A stretch of 64,000 nucleotides of DNA from Moduliflexus sp964602655 (GCA_964602655.1 CAZRSF010000005.1:1-64000), one strand, 5' to 3'. Shown: positions 1-9,651, counted from the stretch's first letter. The notes: a model not told the origin generated them from the sequence alone. Translations and numbers: made by a program.

Positions 1-14
1 GATTTGTTGTCGGG

Positions 15-54
15 ATGGCACCGTTATCACGAGATGACGGTGCCATTTTTGTTT
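15..54 (+). terminator. Rho-independent terminator of an upstream gene
   Basis: A perfect 10-bp stem (ATGGCACCGT at 15-24 with ACGGTGCCAT at 37-46) closes a 12-nt loop and is followed by a T-rich tract. It lies in front of the pgk promoter region, so it most likely ends a plus-strand gene located before the window. Confidence 0.75.
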
Positions 55-74
55 GGCACTCCTGTAAAAAAAGC

Positions 75-103
75 TTGACTATTTTTCCTGTAATTTATGC
101 TAT
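75..103 (+). promoter_or_regulatory. Candidate sigma-70 promoter for pgk
   Basis: TTGACT at 75-80 matches the -35 consensus in five of six positions. A TATGCT-like -10 follows at about 96-101 with a short 15-bp spacer. It lies between the upstream terminator and pgk. The -10 is weak, so the assignment is tentative. Confidence 0.4.
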
Positions 104-176
104 CTCTTAGATTGAATGTATGAAGATTCCGACACTCTTTATCTTGTTCTGACTTTTATTTGAAGATGGAGGTTCT

Positions 177-1370
177 ATGTCAAAAAAACTATCTATTCGA
201 GATGTCAATTTTGCCAATAAGAAAGTTCTGATTCGTGTTGATTTTAATGTTCCGTTAGATAAAAAGACGAAAAACATTACTGATGATACCAGGATTCGAG
301 CAGCAATTCCAACAATCGAATACTTGATAAAACAAGGGGCTGTTGTTGTGTTAGCCTCTCATCTTGGTCGCCCTGATGGTGAACGGAAGCCTGAATATAG
401 TTTAGCTCCCATCTCTGTTCGGTTGTCGGGACTTTTAGGAAAAGAAGTAACATTTCTTGACGATTGTATCGGGAAATCGGTAAAGACCTCTATTCAGGCG
501 GCCAAGTCAGGAGATGTTCTTTTGCTTGAAAATGTGCGATTTTATGCAGGCGAAGAAAAAAATGATCCTGAATTTTCTCGTCAACTCGCTGATGGCCTTG
601 ATTGTCTGGTTAATGATGCCTTTGGAACCGCGCATCGTGGACATGCATCCAATAAAGGTGTCACGAAGTATCTTTCGCCTGCGGTAGCAGGATTGCTGTT
701 AGAAAAAGAATTAGAGTACTTTGGAAAGGTGATTGATAACCCTGAACGACCCTTGGTTGCAATTCTTGGCGGGGCGAAAGTATCTGGAAAATTGCAAGTC
801 ATCAATAATTTGATGAAAAAAGTAGATACACTTTTGATCGGCGGCGGGATGATGTTCACATTTCTAAAAGCCCAGGGTTTAGAAGTCGGAGGTTCACTGG
901 TAGAAGACAACCTGATTGATACAGCAAAAGATATTTTGAATCAGGCAAAAAAAACAGGGATGAACTTATTACTGCCGACTGACTGTGTAGTGGCTGATAA
1001 ATTTGAAGCAACGGCAAATTCCAAACTTGTTAGCGTTGAGAATATCCCCTCTGGTTGGCTAGGGCTTGATATTGGCCCGGCTTCTATTCAATTGTTTGCC
1101 AATGCCTTGAAGGGCGTCAAAACTATTGTATGGAACGGCCCAATGGGAGTGTTCGAAATGGAGGCGTTCAGCAAAGGAACGGTCTCCTTGGCATCAACGA
1201 TTGCCGATTCAGGTGCAGTCTCGATTATTGGCGGCGGTGATACTGTTGCCGCAATTGAAAAAGCAGGAGTCAGTGAAAAAATGTCGTTCATTTCTACTGG
1301 CGGTGGCGCATCATTAGAACTGTTAGAAGGAAAAGAGCTTCCAGGTGTTGCTGCGCTTACGGATAAATAA
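177..1370 (+). CDS. pgk: Phosphoglycerate kinase
   Basis: Cytosolic glycolytic enzyme that moves phosphate between 1,3-bisphosphoglycerate and ADP. The 397-residue length is normal for the bacterial family. Visible signatures are the N-terminal RVDFNVPL (about 20-27), the substrate-binding HLGRP (about 62-66), GGAKVSGK near residue 200 and the nucleotide-binding GGGDTVAAI near 352. A strong GGAGG lies four bases before the ATG, which fixes the start. It is followed 101 bp later by tpiA and then secG, a common bacterial order (pgk-tpiA-secG). Codon use is more AT-rich than in the genes from 14 kb onward. Nothing suggests loss of function. Confidence 0.98.
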   Translation: MSKKLSIRDVNFANKKVLIRVDFNVPLDKKTKNITDDTRIRAAIPTIEYLIKQGAVVVLASHLGRPDGERKPEYSLAPISVRLSGLLGKEVTFLDDCIGKSVKTSIQAAKSGDVLLLENVRFYAGEEKNDPEFSRQLADGLDCLVNDAFGTAHRGHASNKGVTKYLSPAVAGLLLEKELEYFGKVIDNPERPLVAILGGAKVSGKLQVINNLMKKVDTLLIGGGMMFTFLKAQGLEVGGSLVEDNLIDTAKDILNQAKKTGMNLLLPTDCVVADKFEATANSKLVSVENIPSGWLGLDIGPASIQLFANALKGVKTIVWNGPMGVFEMEAFSKGTVSLASTIADSGAVSIIGGGDTVAAIEKAGVSEKMSFISTGGGASLELLEGKELPGVAALTDK

Positions 1371-1471
1371 AGCACGGTTAACGTTATTGTAATCACATCT
1401 GAAGCCGGCGCTGAAAGATAACGACTTCTCCAGTGAACGGCTTCAGGTACAATGATAAAGGATTGTAATTC

Positions 1472-2221
1472 ATGAGAACTCCAATTATTGCGGGAAACTG
1501 GAAAATGTTCACCATTGTCGAAGAAGCGAAAGCTCTTGTGCAGGCTCTAAAAGGCTTGGTGAATGATGTCAAGAATGTTGAAGTGGTTGTATGCCCTCCG
1601 TTTATTTCATTGCAAGCGGTGAGTGAAGCACTCGCTGGCAGCCGTATCGAATTAGGCGCTCAGAATGTGTATTGGGAAAAAAATGGAGCATTTACAGGCG
1701 AAATTTCGGCCCCGATGTTGAAATCGGTAGGTTGTTCTTACGTCATTATCGGTCATTCCGAACGGCGGACATATTTTGGTGAAACCGACGCCTCTGTAAA
1801 CAAACGAATTTTTGCAGCATTGGCCGAAGGATTGAAACCAATTGTCTGCGTTGGGGAAACGTTGCAAGAGCGTGAAGCCGGTAAGGCATTTGACGTTATT
1901 AAACGCCAGATTTCCGAAGGGTTAGCGAATCTTTCTCTGCAACAGATGGCCTCTGTCGTGATTGCGTATGAACCTGTCTGGGCAATCGGGACAGGAAAAA
2001 CCGCGACTCCTGCGCAAGCCCAAGAGATTCACGCCTTTATCCGGAAATTGGTAAATGACTTATTTGATCAGACAACGGCAGAAGCAACAAGAATTCAGTA
2101 TGGCGGAAGCGTTAAACCCGACAATGTCGCCGAATTGATGTCTCAGCCAGATATTGATGGCGCATTGGTTGGCGGGGCAAGCTTGAAAGCTGATTCATTC
2201 GAAAAAATAATCAAATATTAG
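1472..2221 (+). CDS. tpiA: Triosephosphate isomerase
   Basis: Interconverts dihydroxyacetone phosphate and glyceraldehyde 3-phosphate in the cytosol. It is a full-length 249-residue TIM barrel with all catalytic residues: N9 and K11 in the N-terminal AGNWKM, H95 in IIGHSERR, and E167 in AYEPVWAIGTG, followed by the phosphate-binding GGSV. AAAGGA upstream of the ATG serves as ribosome site. It sits between pgk and secG on the same strand and only 18 bp before secG, so the three genes are probably cotranscribed. Confidence 0.98.
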   Translation: MRTPIIAGNWKMFTIVEEAKALVQALKGLVNDVKNVEVVVCPPFISLQAVSEALAGSRIELGAQNVYWEKNGAFTGEISAPMLKSVGCSYVIIGHSERRTYFGETDASVNKRIFAALAEGLKPIVCVGETLQEREAGKAFDVIKRQISEGLANLSLQQMASVVIAYEPVWAIGTGKTATPAQAQEIHAFIRKLVNDLFDQTTAEATRIQYGGSVKPDNVAELMSQPDIDGALVGGASLKADSFEKIIKY

Positions 2222-2239
2222 TCTACAAGTGAGAAATAT

Positions 2240-2716
2240 ATGCTACTGATTTTTGTCACCATTATTCATGTCATTATGTGTCTGATTCTGGTTGCGATCG
2301 TATTGCTTCAAACTGGAAAAGGGGCTGATATGGGTTCAGCCTTCGGCGGTGCAAGTCAAACGTTGTTTGGCGGGGCTGGTCCAGCAAATTTTCTCAATAG
2401 AGTCACAACGATTGCAGCGATTGTTTTTATGTTTACATCGTTATCATTAGCGATTTTATCGAGTCGGGGCGGTTCTTCTTCGAAAGTCCTGGATGCATCG
2501 CCTGTCCAAGAAACGCAGACAGTCGTTGCTGAAACGCCGACCCCTGCTGCGGAAATGTCTCCGACAACGACGCAGCCTCCCACAGAAACGACAACAGTGC
2601 CTGCGGAGGAAACATCACAGACGCAACCGTCGGCTGAAACAACGATAGCGCCTGTTGATGAGCAGAAGACAGAAGAAAATATGGAAACTGCTCCTCAGGC
2701 GACTCCAACCAATTAA
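2240..2716 (+). CDS. secG: Preprotein translocase subunit SecG with long Pro/Thr-rich tail
   Basis: Small inner-membrane subunit of the SecYEG protein-export channel. Two hydrophobic segments (about residues 3-23 and 55-75) flank the conserved cytosolic loop with LLQTGKGADMGSAFGG and the QTLFGG motif. The remaining half, residues 78-158, is low-complexity and rich in Thr, Pro, Glu and Ala. Such tails occur in SecG of several phyla but this one doubles the usual length of about 75-110 residues. The gene follows tpiA by 18 bp, so it is probably cotranscribed with glycolysis genes. Confidence 0.95.
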   Translation: MLLIFVTIIHVIMCLILVAIVLLQTGKGADMGSAFGGASQTLFGGAGPANFLNRVTTIAAIVFMFTSLSLAILSSRGGSSSKVLDASPVQETQTVVAETPTPAAEMSPTTTQPPTETTTVPAEETSQTQPSAETTIAPVDEQKTEENMETAPQATPTN

Positions 2717-2773
2717 CGGCGGCATCATTCTTTTTTGGCCGTGAATGGTTCGTTTCATGTTTTTTGCGTATTC

Positions 2774-2820
2774 AATGCGTAATACATAGAATACTCGTGT
2801 ATTACGCATTTCTTATTTCT
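2774..2820 (+). terminator. Terminator-like hairpin after secG
   Basis: A perfect 13-bp stem (2774-2786 with 2798-2810, arms AATGCGTAATACA and TGTATTACGCATT) has an 11-nt loop and is followed by TCTTATTTCT. It ends the pgk-tpiA-secG unit and lies just before the pseudouridine synthase gene. Confidence 0.65.
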
Positions 2821-2840
2821 ATTGTCAGTACAACTCAACT

Positions 2841-3590
2841 ATGGAAGAACGTATACATAAAATATTAGCACATGCTGGCGTTGCATCACGGCGCGCATGT
2901 GAGCAACTTATCCTTGACGGATGTGTCACCGTCAATGGAACGCTTATCACCGATGTCAGCGCTAAAACAGACCCATACATGTCGGCGATCAAAGTGAATG
3001 GCAAGCTTGTATCAATCTCCCTTGAACAGCACGAGAGCCATCAATATCTTCTGTTGTATAAACCGCGCGGTGTCTTAACAACAATGAAAGCAGACGATGA
3101 AGAAGGCCGTCCGACGATTATCAATTTGTTGAATACCAAGATGCGGACATATCATGTATACCCTGTAGGGCGGCTGGATTTCAATTCTGAAGGGTTGCTG
3201 TTGTTGACGAATGATGGCGAGCTTGCGTACCGATTAACCCATCCGAAGTTTAAGATTCCTAAAACCTACGAGGTGAAGGTGCATGGCGTTCCGCCCAAAA
3301 AGATTGTTGATATTCTTGCCAATGGCGTGAATTTGGAGGATGGAAGAACTGCGCCTGCTCGCGTAAAAATGTTGAAGATTACTGGCAAGAATGCCTGGCT
3401 GCTCATGACGATTTCTGAAGGGAAAAAACGGCAAATTCGTCGAATGTGCGAAAAAGTGCGATACCCTGTGTCTAAATTACGGCGAGTGAAGATCGGCCCG
3501 CTCAATTTAATGGGTTTGGTTCCTGGAAAGGTTCGGTTTTTGACAGAACGCGAAGTCCTTTTGCTGAAGCAGGCTGTTCAGTTAGCGTAA
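2841..3590 (+). CDS. RsuA/RluB-family pseudouridine synthase
   Basis: Converts a specific uridine in rRNA to pseudouridine. An S4 RNA-binding domain occupies residues 1-60 (KILAHAGVASRRACEQLI, then GCVTVNG). The catalytic core contains KPRGVLTT (about 74-81), the catalytic aspartate D113 in GRLDFNSEGLLLLTNDG, then KTYEVKV and EGKKRQIRRMC. The 249-residue length and GRLDFxSEGLL fit the RluB/RsuA branch, but 16S versus 23S specificity cannot be read from sequence. No clear Shine-Dalgarno precedes the ATG. The 3' end overlaps the convergent cyclase gene by 9 bp. Confidence 0.93.
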   Translation: MEERIHKILAHAGVASRRACEQLILDGCVTVNGTLITDVSAKTDPYMSAIKVNGKLVSISLEQHESHQYLLLYKPRGVLTTMKADDEEGRPTIINLLNTKMRTYHVYPVGRLDFNSEGLLLLTNDGELAYRLTHPKFKIPKTYEVKVHGVPPKKIVDILANGVNLEDGRTAPARVKMLKITGKNAWLLMTISEGKKRQIRRMCEKVRYPVSKLRRVKIGPLNLMGLVPGKVRFLTEREVLLLKQAVQLA

Positions 3591-5675
3591 TTCATGCCGG
3601 GTATAAATACCCCAGACCGGAAATTTTCCTTTTAATCCTTTAAAAAGGGCATCTCCGGCTTTGATTAACATCAATTCCTCTTGGAGCGCAGCATCAAAAA
3701 AAGTGTAATGCACTGCTCCCTCAGTCAGTTCTTCCTGAAGTGGTTGGATCGCATGAAGATGAGTGAACGTATCGTTGCTCAACGCAATTCCATGATTGTT
3801 CAGTACGCCTGATAATACTTTGACGCTTAATTTTTGATGTTGCGCATGCGCTGACGCAGCCTGATCTTTTTGCGATTGGATGGACTGAACGGCGTGCTGC
3901 AAGCGATCTTCGAGAATTGCCAGTGCGCCAGAGCCAATTGAGAGCGAGGGATCATGCGCTTCAAGATACTCCCGAAGTTCTCTGATCGCTTGCGGGTCAA
4001 CCTGAATTTTTTTCTCGGTCTTTCCAGACGATAGTCGCCCGACAAGATTCGCTGATAATCCGATTGCTGTATTGAGACTCGGAGACTCTAAATCTGAAAA
4101 AAAGTACGTTTCTTCTACTAAACCAGTATGAATCCCAATTCCCATGCCGGTGAACGGAATTTTATGTTCGGTTTTGAGAAGGGAAAAAACTTTTTTGACT
4201 TCCATCGCAGCCCGAATCGCCTGAATAACGTGATCTTTCGAATCGCCGAACGACGCCAAAATTCCATCGCCGGCATACGTTTTAATCACCCCGTTAAAGT
4301 GATTGATAATATTCACGACAGGATCGAAAAATTTATACAAATATTGTTTGAGTTCCTGATCAGTAATATCTCCTGCTGAAAGTTCTGTAAAACCGCGTAA
4401 ATCGAGAAATATCAGCGTGACATTACGCAAATCCTGAATAATGCGGCCTTTTTCGAACCGATAACTGATTTTGTCGGCAACTCCGGCAGCAGCGTTCTCT
4501 GAGGAGGATGGGTCATGCGAACCGTTATGATGGTTTGGCGTGAAAAAGGCGAGACGATTGCGAAGCGCCGTGATGATTTCAGATCGTCGTAAATCCTTGG
4601 CAAAATTCAGGTAATCGGCAATCGCAAACTCCCACGAGCCTTCTGCAAACAAATCGCCGAGTTGAGAGGCCGAGCTTTTGAACAAGAGTTTCTTGCGCGT
4701 CGGACTTTTGACCGGTAATTGTTTGATTTCCTCCGCAAAGATAGAAATGACGCCCGGGTGAAACAGGATGGCTTCTACCGGAATATTCAACACGTTGCGG
4801 CTGGAAGTCTTCATGACATTCGCCACCATTTCGCAAAACATCGGGTCTTTACTACGCAGGCGTTTATCAATATACACGCGGATTCCTGTGTAGATGTTGA
4901 CAAATTCATCGTATGTGATATGATATTTTTCGTTGCCCTGTTGGAAAATGGTTTGGGCGCATTGTATCAGGTTGGTTCTGGTGAGTTGGGGAAACATGAT
5001 ATGAATCTGATCGGTAATCACGGAACGCGAAAATTCATGATTGAATGCCTCGCCTAAATGGGAGAGCATCATTTCGTCAATGTATCTGGAATAATGGCGC
5101 TGTTGCGCATCTTCTTTTTGCAAATACCGTTTGACTTGCTCGACCGAATCAAGAAAGGTCTGTGCGATAAGCGGCAGCATTTCTAATTTCCGTTTTGTTT
5201 GTCTTCCGTCCCGATGAGCAATCACGCGATCCAGTAAACTGAGCAGGTATTTGGAAATCACCAACCAGAAGAGATTGTAAACTCCTAAGCGTCGTTCCTG
5301 CTTGATCACATCTACTAAACGTGCGCCAAGACGATTCATGCAATCTCGCCTGAGCGCGACAAAATTTTCAGCGACATCGCTATGCTGTCGATCTCCAGAC
5401 TGTTGTTTCCATTCAACAAGACTATCAAGCCCTTGCAAAAATTCTCGAATCGTAAACATCAGCGCAGAGGAGGTTTCCACAAGATACCCCTCGATGTCTT
5501 CGCCGTTCAGAGAAATAATGCCGGACGTCGGCGGGAGGATCGGGAGCTGCGTTCGTCCCACGTCGCCGTCCTCCGGCGTAAATATTTCTCGAATAGATGT
5601 CAGATCGCCTAATGAATAGATCAACGGCAATCGTCCGATATTCAACTTGAGATCAATCTGTGAGAATTTATGCAT
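3582..5675 (-). CDS. Class III adenylate/guanylate cyclase domain protein
   Basis: Likely makes a cyclic nucleotide. The C-terminal half carries a class III catalytic domain (about 410-560). It shows metal-binding aspartates in FLDLRGFTELS and in the later TYAGDGILASFGD, a lysine just before the second motif, and the transition-state pair N and R four residues apart in SANLVGRLSSG. The roughly 400-residue N-terminal part has no transmembrane segment or domain I recognise and is presumably regulatory. About 130 residues follow the cyclase domain. The gene lies 33 bp downstream of era on the same strand. ATP versus GTP specificity is not resolved. The domain call is firm, the overall role unknown. 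Confidence 0.85.
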   Translation of the reverse strand: MHKFSQIDLKLNIGRLPLIYSLGDLTSIREIFTPEDGDVGRTQLPILPPTSGIISLNGEDIEGYLVETSSALMFTIREFLQGLDSLVEWKQQSGDRQHSDVAENFVALRRDCMNRLGARLVDVIKQERRLGVYNLFWLVISKYLLSLLDRVIAHRDGRQTKRKLEMLPLIAQTFLDSVEQVKRYLQKEDAQQRHYSRYIDEMMLSHLGEAFNHEFSRSVITDQIHIMFPQLTRTNLIQCAQTIFQQGNEKYHITYDEFVNIYTGIRVYIDKRLRSKDPMFCEMVANVMKTSSRNVLNIPVEAILFHPGVISIFAEEIKQLPVKSPTRKKLLFKSSASQLGDLFAEGSWEFAIADYLNFAKDLRRSEIITALRNRLAFFTPNHHNGSHDPSSSENAAAGVADKISYRFEKGRIIQDLRNVTLIFLDLRGFTELSAGDITDQELKQYLYKFFDPVVNIINHFNGVIKTYAGDGILASFGDSKDHVIQAIRAAMEVKKVFSLLKTEHKIPFTGMGIGIHTGLVEETYFFSDLESPSLNTAIGLSANLVGRLSSGKTEKKIQVDPQAIRELREYLEAHDPSLSIGSGALAILEDRLQHAVQSIQSQKDQAASAHAQHQKLSVKVLSGVLNNHGIALSNDTFTHLHAIQPLQEELTEGAVHYTFFDAALQEELMLIKAGDALFKGLKGKFPVWGIYTRHELR

Positions 5676-5708
5676 GTTGTGTGATGGTGAAAATTCCCGT
5701 AATGTTTG

Positions 5709-6620
5709 TTATCTGGGATTTGTGTACCCTAACATTCGTAAGTCTTGTTCGTTCATGCGCCAATTTTTACGCACTTTGACCCAGAGCGTAAGAAAAACGT
5801 TCGACCCAAGAATTTGTTCGATTTCTCGACGAGCGAATGAGCCGATTCGTTTTAACATTTCTCCCGATTTTCCAATTAAAATGCCTTTTTGGGATGGGCG
5901 TTCCACATAAATCGTTGCCGTAACATCTACTAAATCTTTGTCCTCTCGCGTCCGCATTTCTTCTACGACAACGGCAACCGAATAGGGAATCTCTTCACGT
6001 GTTGCGCGCAAGACTTGCTCTCGAATTAATTCTCCGACGATAAAACGCTCCGGTTGATCTGTCACCATGTCGTCGGGGTAATATTGCGGGCCTTCAGGCA
6101 AATAGCGAATCAGCGTCTCTATCGTGTGATCGACATTTTCGTTTTCTAAGGCAGAAAACGGGATGATTTCCACAAATGGAAACGCCTCGGAATACGCTGA
6201 AATCATGGGCAGTAATTCTTCGCGCTGAGGCACAAGGTCAATTTTGTTCACGCCGAGAATGACGGGCGTTTTTACGCCCTGAAGCACGCTGAGAATATAA
6301 CGATCTCCTGGTCCAATCTTTTTTTCTGGCTCGACGACATACAATACCGCATCAATGCCTTCAATCGTCTTGATCGCTGTGTCAATCATGTATTCATTCA
6401 AGCGATGCTGCGGTTTATGAAATCCTGGCGTATCGAGAAAAATAATTTGTGCCTGGTCGCCGTGATAAATCCCCATGATTTTATTCCTCGTCGTCTGGGG
6501 TTTATCCGACATGATCGCGATTTTTTGTTTGAGGACGCGGTTTAGAAGCGTTGACTTTCCAACGTTTGTCCTTCCGATAATGGCAATAAATCCTGAATGA
6601 AATACGGTCTCTTGCTTCAC
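5709..6620 (-). CDS. era: GTPase Era
   Basis: Essential GTPase that binds the 3' end of 16S rRNA during 30S assembly. The G domain shows the P-loop GRTNVGKS (16-23), the G3 DTPGF (63-67) and the G4 NKID (125-128). A C-terminal KH RNA-binding domain follows, with IGKSGEMLKRIGSFARREIE and ending in KVRKNWR. At 303 residues the length is typical. The start appears to be GTG, preceded by GGGAGG about 8 bases upstream. The cyclase gene follows on the same strand after 33 bp, an unusual neighbour. Confidence 0.97.
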   Translation of the reverse strand: MKQETVFHSGFIAIIGRTNVGKSTLLNRVLKQKIAIMSDKPQTTRNKIMGIYHGDQAQIIFLDTPGFHKPQHRLNEYMIDTAIKTIEGIDAVLYVVEPEKKIGPGDRYILSVLQGVKTPVILGVNKIDLVPQREELLPMISAYSEAFPFVEIIPFSALENENVDHTIETLIRYLPEGPQYYPDDMVTDQPERFIVGELIREQVLRATREEIPYSVAVVVEEMRTREDKDLVDVTATIYVERPSQKGILIGKSGEMLKRIGSFARREIEQILGSNVFLTLWVKVRKNWRMNEQDLRMLGYTNPR

Positions 6621-6753
6621 TCAGACACCTCCCTTGTTCAACGGGTTAAATAGAGAATGATGAAAATATGATCTTTCGGCCAGAGATTGCGGCAACACAG
6701 ACACGTCGAGAGTCGCTCTCCAGTGATGCGTCGTGAAGAAAACGGGCTGGAAG

Positions 6754-9396
6754 TCAAGCGCGATAATTTTCAGGGTCAATCTGCAATTCCGTCAGCATCT
6801 TTTTGAACGTATCTGCTTTTAATCCGGCATCAATAGCCGCATTCTTCATATCGCCGTGATGGCGTCGCAACAAGCGGACACAGTACACGCGTTGAATTTC
6901 TGACAATACCTTTTCTCGTAAAGGTTGATAGGCCGGTAACTCCCGATCTTCATCCAATAAGGCGATTAAATAATTCAACATGCCGGGGTCGCTGATACCT
7001 CCCGTCAATATGGCATCATCGAAGCGAATCATCTCTTCAGTCAGCGTCTTTTCGCCAGTAGAGACCTCAATAATCGCACGTTCGATCACGGCTTCAAGTT
7101 CCTGAACATTTCCAGGCCAATTGTGTTGAATGAGCAGATTGATGGTTTCATCCGGGACGCGCTCGACGGCTTTGCTATGGATGCGGTTCGACGCTTTGAC
7201 AAAATGGGCGACCAGGCCGGGAATATCTTCTTTCCGGTCTCGTAACGGCGGCAGCATGATGGGATAGACTGAAAAATAACGATACAGGTCTTCGCGGAAT
7301 TTCCCTTGTGCGACAAGGTCGCGCAAATCTTTCGTCGTGGTGGCAACCATACGCACGTCTGACGGATACAGCACATCTTCGCCCAACGGACGAACGGCTT
7401 TTCCTCGAGCCGCCTGAATCAGTCGTGTTTGAATCTCTAAGGACAAATTTCCGATTTCTTCCAGAACTAATGTGCCACCATCTACTTTGCGCAACAGGCC
7501 GATTCGATGATCGTCCGCGCCGGGAAATGCGCCTTTGCGATGTCCAAAGAGATCATCTTCCAACATATCCATATCGCCGTCGCAGATGACATGTAACACT
7601 GGCCGATTATGGCGAGGGCCGACTTCTGTGATTATATCGGCAAGGACGTTTTTTCCTGTGCCGGGTTCTCCTTGGATCAAAACAGCAATCGAACTTTTGC
7701 TCAACTTTTCAACCCGGTAACATGCCTGTAACAGCGTCTGACTTCGCGTCGCAACGCCATGTTTCTCGAACACGCGCACCATTTTTTCGCTGGCATCTTT
7801 AAACATGAAACCTTCGTTATTTTGACGGGGAAGATTTTCGATTTGGCGGCTGAGTTCTTCTTCTCTCGCCAATAGTCCTTTGATTTCGATCTCTCTGGCG
7901 CGAATTTCTTTTTGTAACGACGCCACCTGACCGCTATGGTCGTGATGATGCGCAGCCATCTCTTCCTGGATGAGCCTCAGTTCCTCGACTTTTGAGCGTA
8001 AACGATAGCTTTTGCGATCCAAGTCCTCACGAATTTCAGTGTATGTGTGTTCCAAATGGTGAAGATCGTCCGCCGGAGTTTTCGAGGCTTTGCGTTTCTT
8101 TTCTTTGCTGTCAGCGTTTGCGCGAGGCACATCAATCGTGTCTTTCTTTTTCGGTTGACGGGAGCGGTGTATAAGCAGGCCGGTAGTGATCAATGTCAGC
8201 GTGACAGCGAATGCCGGGGGAAGCACTGGAAGAAGCAGGTGAAATTGAACATACGCGCCATACGCGATGCCGCCATAGATCAGGCAGAAGAGCAGCGCAA
8301 AGACGAATTTGGCAAGAAAGCGATGGGTGCCGAACATGAGTCCCGCAAGGGCGCCGACAAAGATGATGATTCCGATGGCAAGCCCCGGGTGCAGTTCCAT
8401 CAGAAAGTGATCCGTGGTAATATTATTGATAAAATTCGCAAGCATTCCAATCAGCGGATAAGACTTCGAGACAGGTACGGGTTGATTTCCGCCAGAACCC
8501 ACGAGAACGATGGCATCTTTGAAGGAAGTTAATATCGTAGAGAGCGCCGCAGGATCAAACATGTTCGCTAAAATATCTCGTTCCATTGAAAACGTTTGGT
8601 AGGGCGCAAGGTCGCCTTGAGACGGCGTATAGGCAAAATCAATCAGCATTTCCCCGTATTCGTTGACCGGGATTTTCATGAAACTCCCATCTTCTTTGGC
8701 GACTTCAATGTATTGCCCAGGGTAAAAGGTAATATCTACGCTTTCAATCTTGAGGTAATCCATTGCCATCAACAACGGCAGCGAGCCATACCAGCGATTT
8801 TGATAGGTTAAGAAGAGTGGAATTCTTCGAAATACGGCATCAGTATCAGCCAGAGTATTCACAAATCCGATACTGCGGGCTGTGGTGAGATACTTGTGCG
8901 CGGGAAGCTCTACTCGTTGCGCTTCGAATACTTTTTGTCCAGTATCGCCGATATCCGTTAATTCCATGCGGAACGGGAGAATATCTTGATTTTCAGGTTC
9001 AGGCGTTGTTTGCTGTGAGTCAAAAATAAATGAATAGCCATAGTACACATTGTTCGCAGCAGAGGCGACGCTCACGAGTTCATCGTTGACCTCAGCGTCG
9101 AACCGATAATTCAAGCCGATGACTTTCGGCTTGAATTGACCATTATTCTCAATAGAAACCAGACGGATAAAGGTCGCAAGTTTGCCGCTTAAATTATTCA
9201 CGTCATCCACAAGCACGATTTTGATAGCGGGAGATGCTTTCGGAGAAGGACTGTATTGCATGCGATAATCAAGGGTTCGCAACTCTAACTGTCGCAGCAA
9301 AGGAGAGACAGTGGGAATGTTCCAGTGTCCATAAAATAAGAATGCGACCATACCGGCGCACATTAAGCCCAGAAGACAGGCAAAAAATCGTTTCAT
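6754..9396 (-). CDS. Membrane CHASE2 sensor fused to sigma-54-type AAA+ regulator
   Basis: A one-protein sensor/regulator. A membrane segment (about 7-25) is followed by an extracytoplasmic CHASE2 domain (about 35-320, LRTLDYRM at its start), three membrane helices (about 330-410), a coiled coil (about 450-530), an AAA+ domain (about 555-790) and a Fis-like helix-turn-helix at the C-terminus. Walker A GEPGTGKN is intact. The sigma-54 contact loop reads GAFPGA instead of GAFTGA, and Walker B reads LVLEEIG instead of LFLDEIG. I chose ATG at 9396, with GGAGAG 11 bases upstream, over an in-frame TTG at 9522 that would add 42 unlikely residues. CHASE2 is usually joined to kinases or cyclases. Whether it still activates sigma-54 transcription is doubtful. 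Confidence 0.88.
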   Translation of the reverse strand: MKRFFACLLGLMCAGMVAFLFYGHWNIPTVSPLLRQLELRTLDYRMQYSPSPKASPAIKIVLVDDVNNLSGKLATFIRLVSIENNGQFKPKVIGLNYRFDAEVNDELVSVASAANNVYYGYSFIFDSQQTTPEPENQDILPFRMELTDIGDTGQKVFEAQRVELPAHKYLTTARSIGFVNTLADTDAVFRRIPLFLTYQNRWYGSLPLLMAMDYLKIESVDITFYPGQYIEVAKEDGSFMKIPVNEYGEMLIDFAYTPSQGDLAPYQTFSMERDILANMFDPAALSTILTSFKDAIVLVGSGGNQPVPVSKSYPLIGMLANFINNITTDHFLMELHPGLAIGIIIFVGALAGLMFGTHRFLAKFVFALLFCLIYGGIAYGAYVQFHLLLPVLPPAFAVTLTLITTGLLIHRSRQPKKKDTIDVPRANADSKEKKRKASKTPADDLHHLEHTYTEIREDLDRKSYRLRSKVEELRLIQEEMAAHHHDHSGQVASLQKEIRAREIEIKGLLAREEELSRQIENLPRQNNEGFMFKDASEKMVRVFEKHGVATRSQTLLQACYRVEKLSKSSIAVLIQGEPGTGKNVLADIITEVGPRHNRPVLHVICDGDMDMLEDDLFGHRKGAFPGADDHRIGLLRKVDGGTLVLEEIGNLSLEIQTRLIQAARGKAVRPLGEDVLYPSDVRMVATTTKDLRDLVAQGKFREDLYRYFSVYPIMLPPLRDRKEDIPGLVAHFVKASNRIHSKAVERVPDETINLLIQHNWPGNVQELEAVIERAIIEVSTGEKTLTEEMIRFDDAILTGGISDPGMLNYLIALLDEDRELPAYQPLREKVLSEIQRVYCVRLLRRHHGDMKNAAIDAGLKADTFKKMLTELQIDPENYRA

Positions 9397-9651
9397 GAAT
9401 GCATATACTCTCCACGAAAAGGCGCGCAATCCGGCGTTCCAGCTTACGTCGCTTGTCTGGAGACTGAAAAAGAATGATGGAAGATTCGATCCATCCAAAT
9501 AAACGCGCTGAGAAATTGTCAAGACTTAATCCGTCTATCTTCGAAAACCTGCGAACTCAGATGAGGCTCTCTTGTTCAATCTCTGATTGAAAACTTGACA
9601 GAAAGAGAAGTTTCCGTCATGAAGACATCGCAGACGATTCACGATTTTTCC

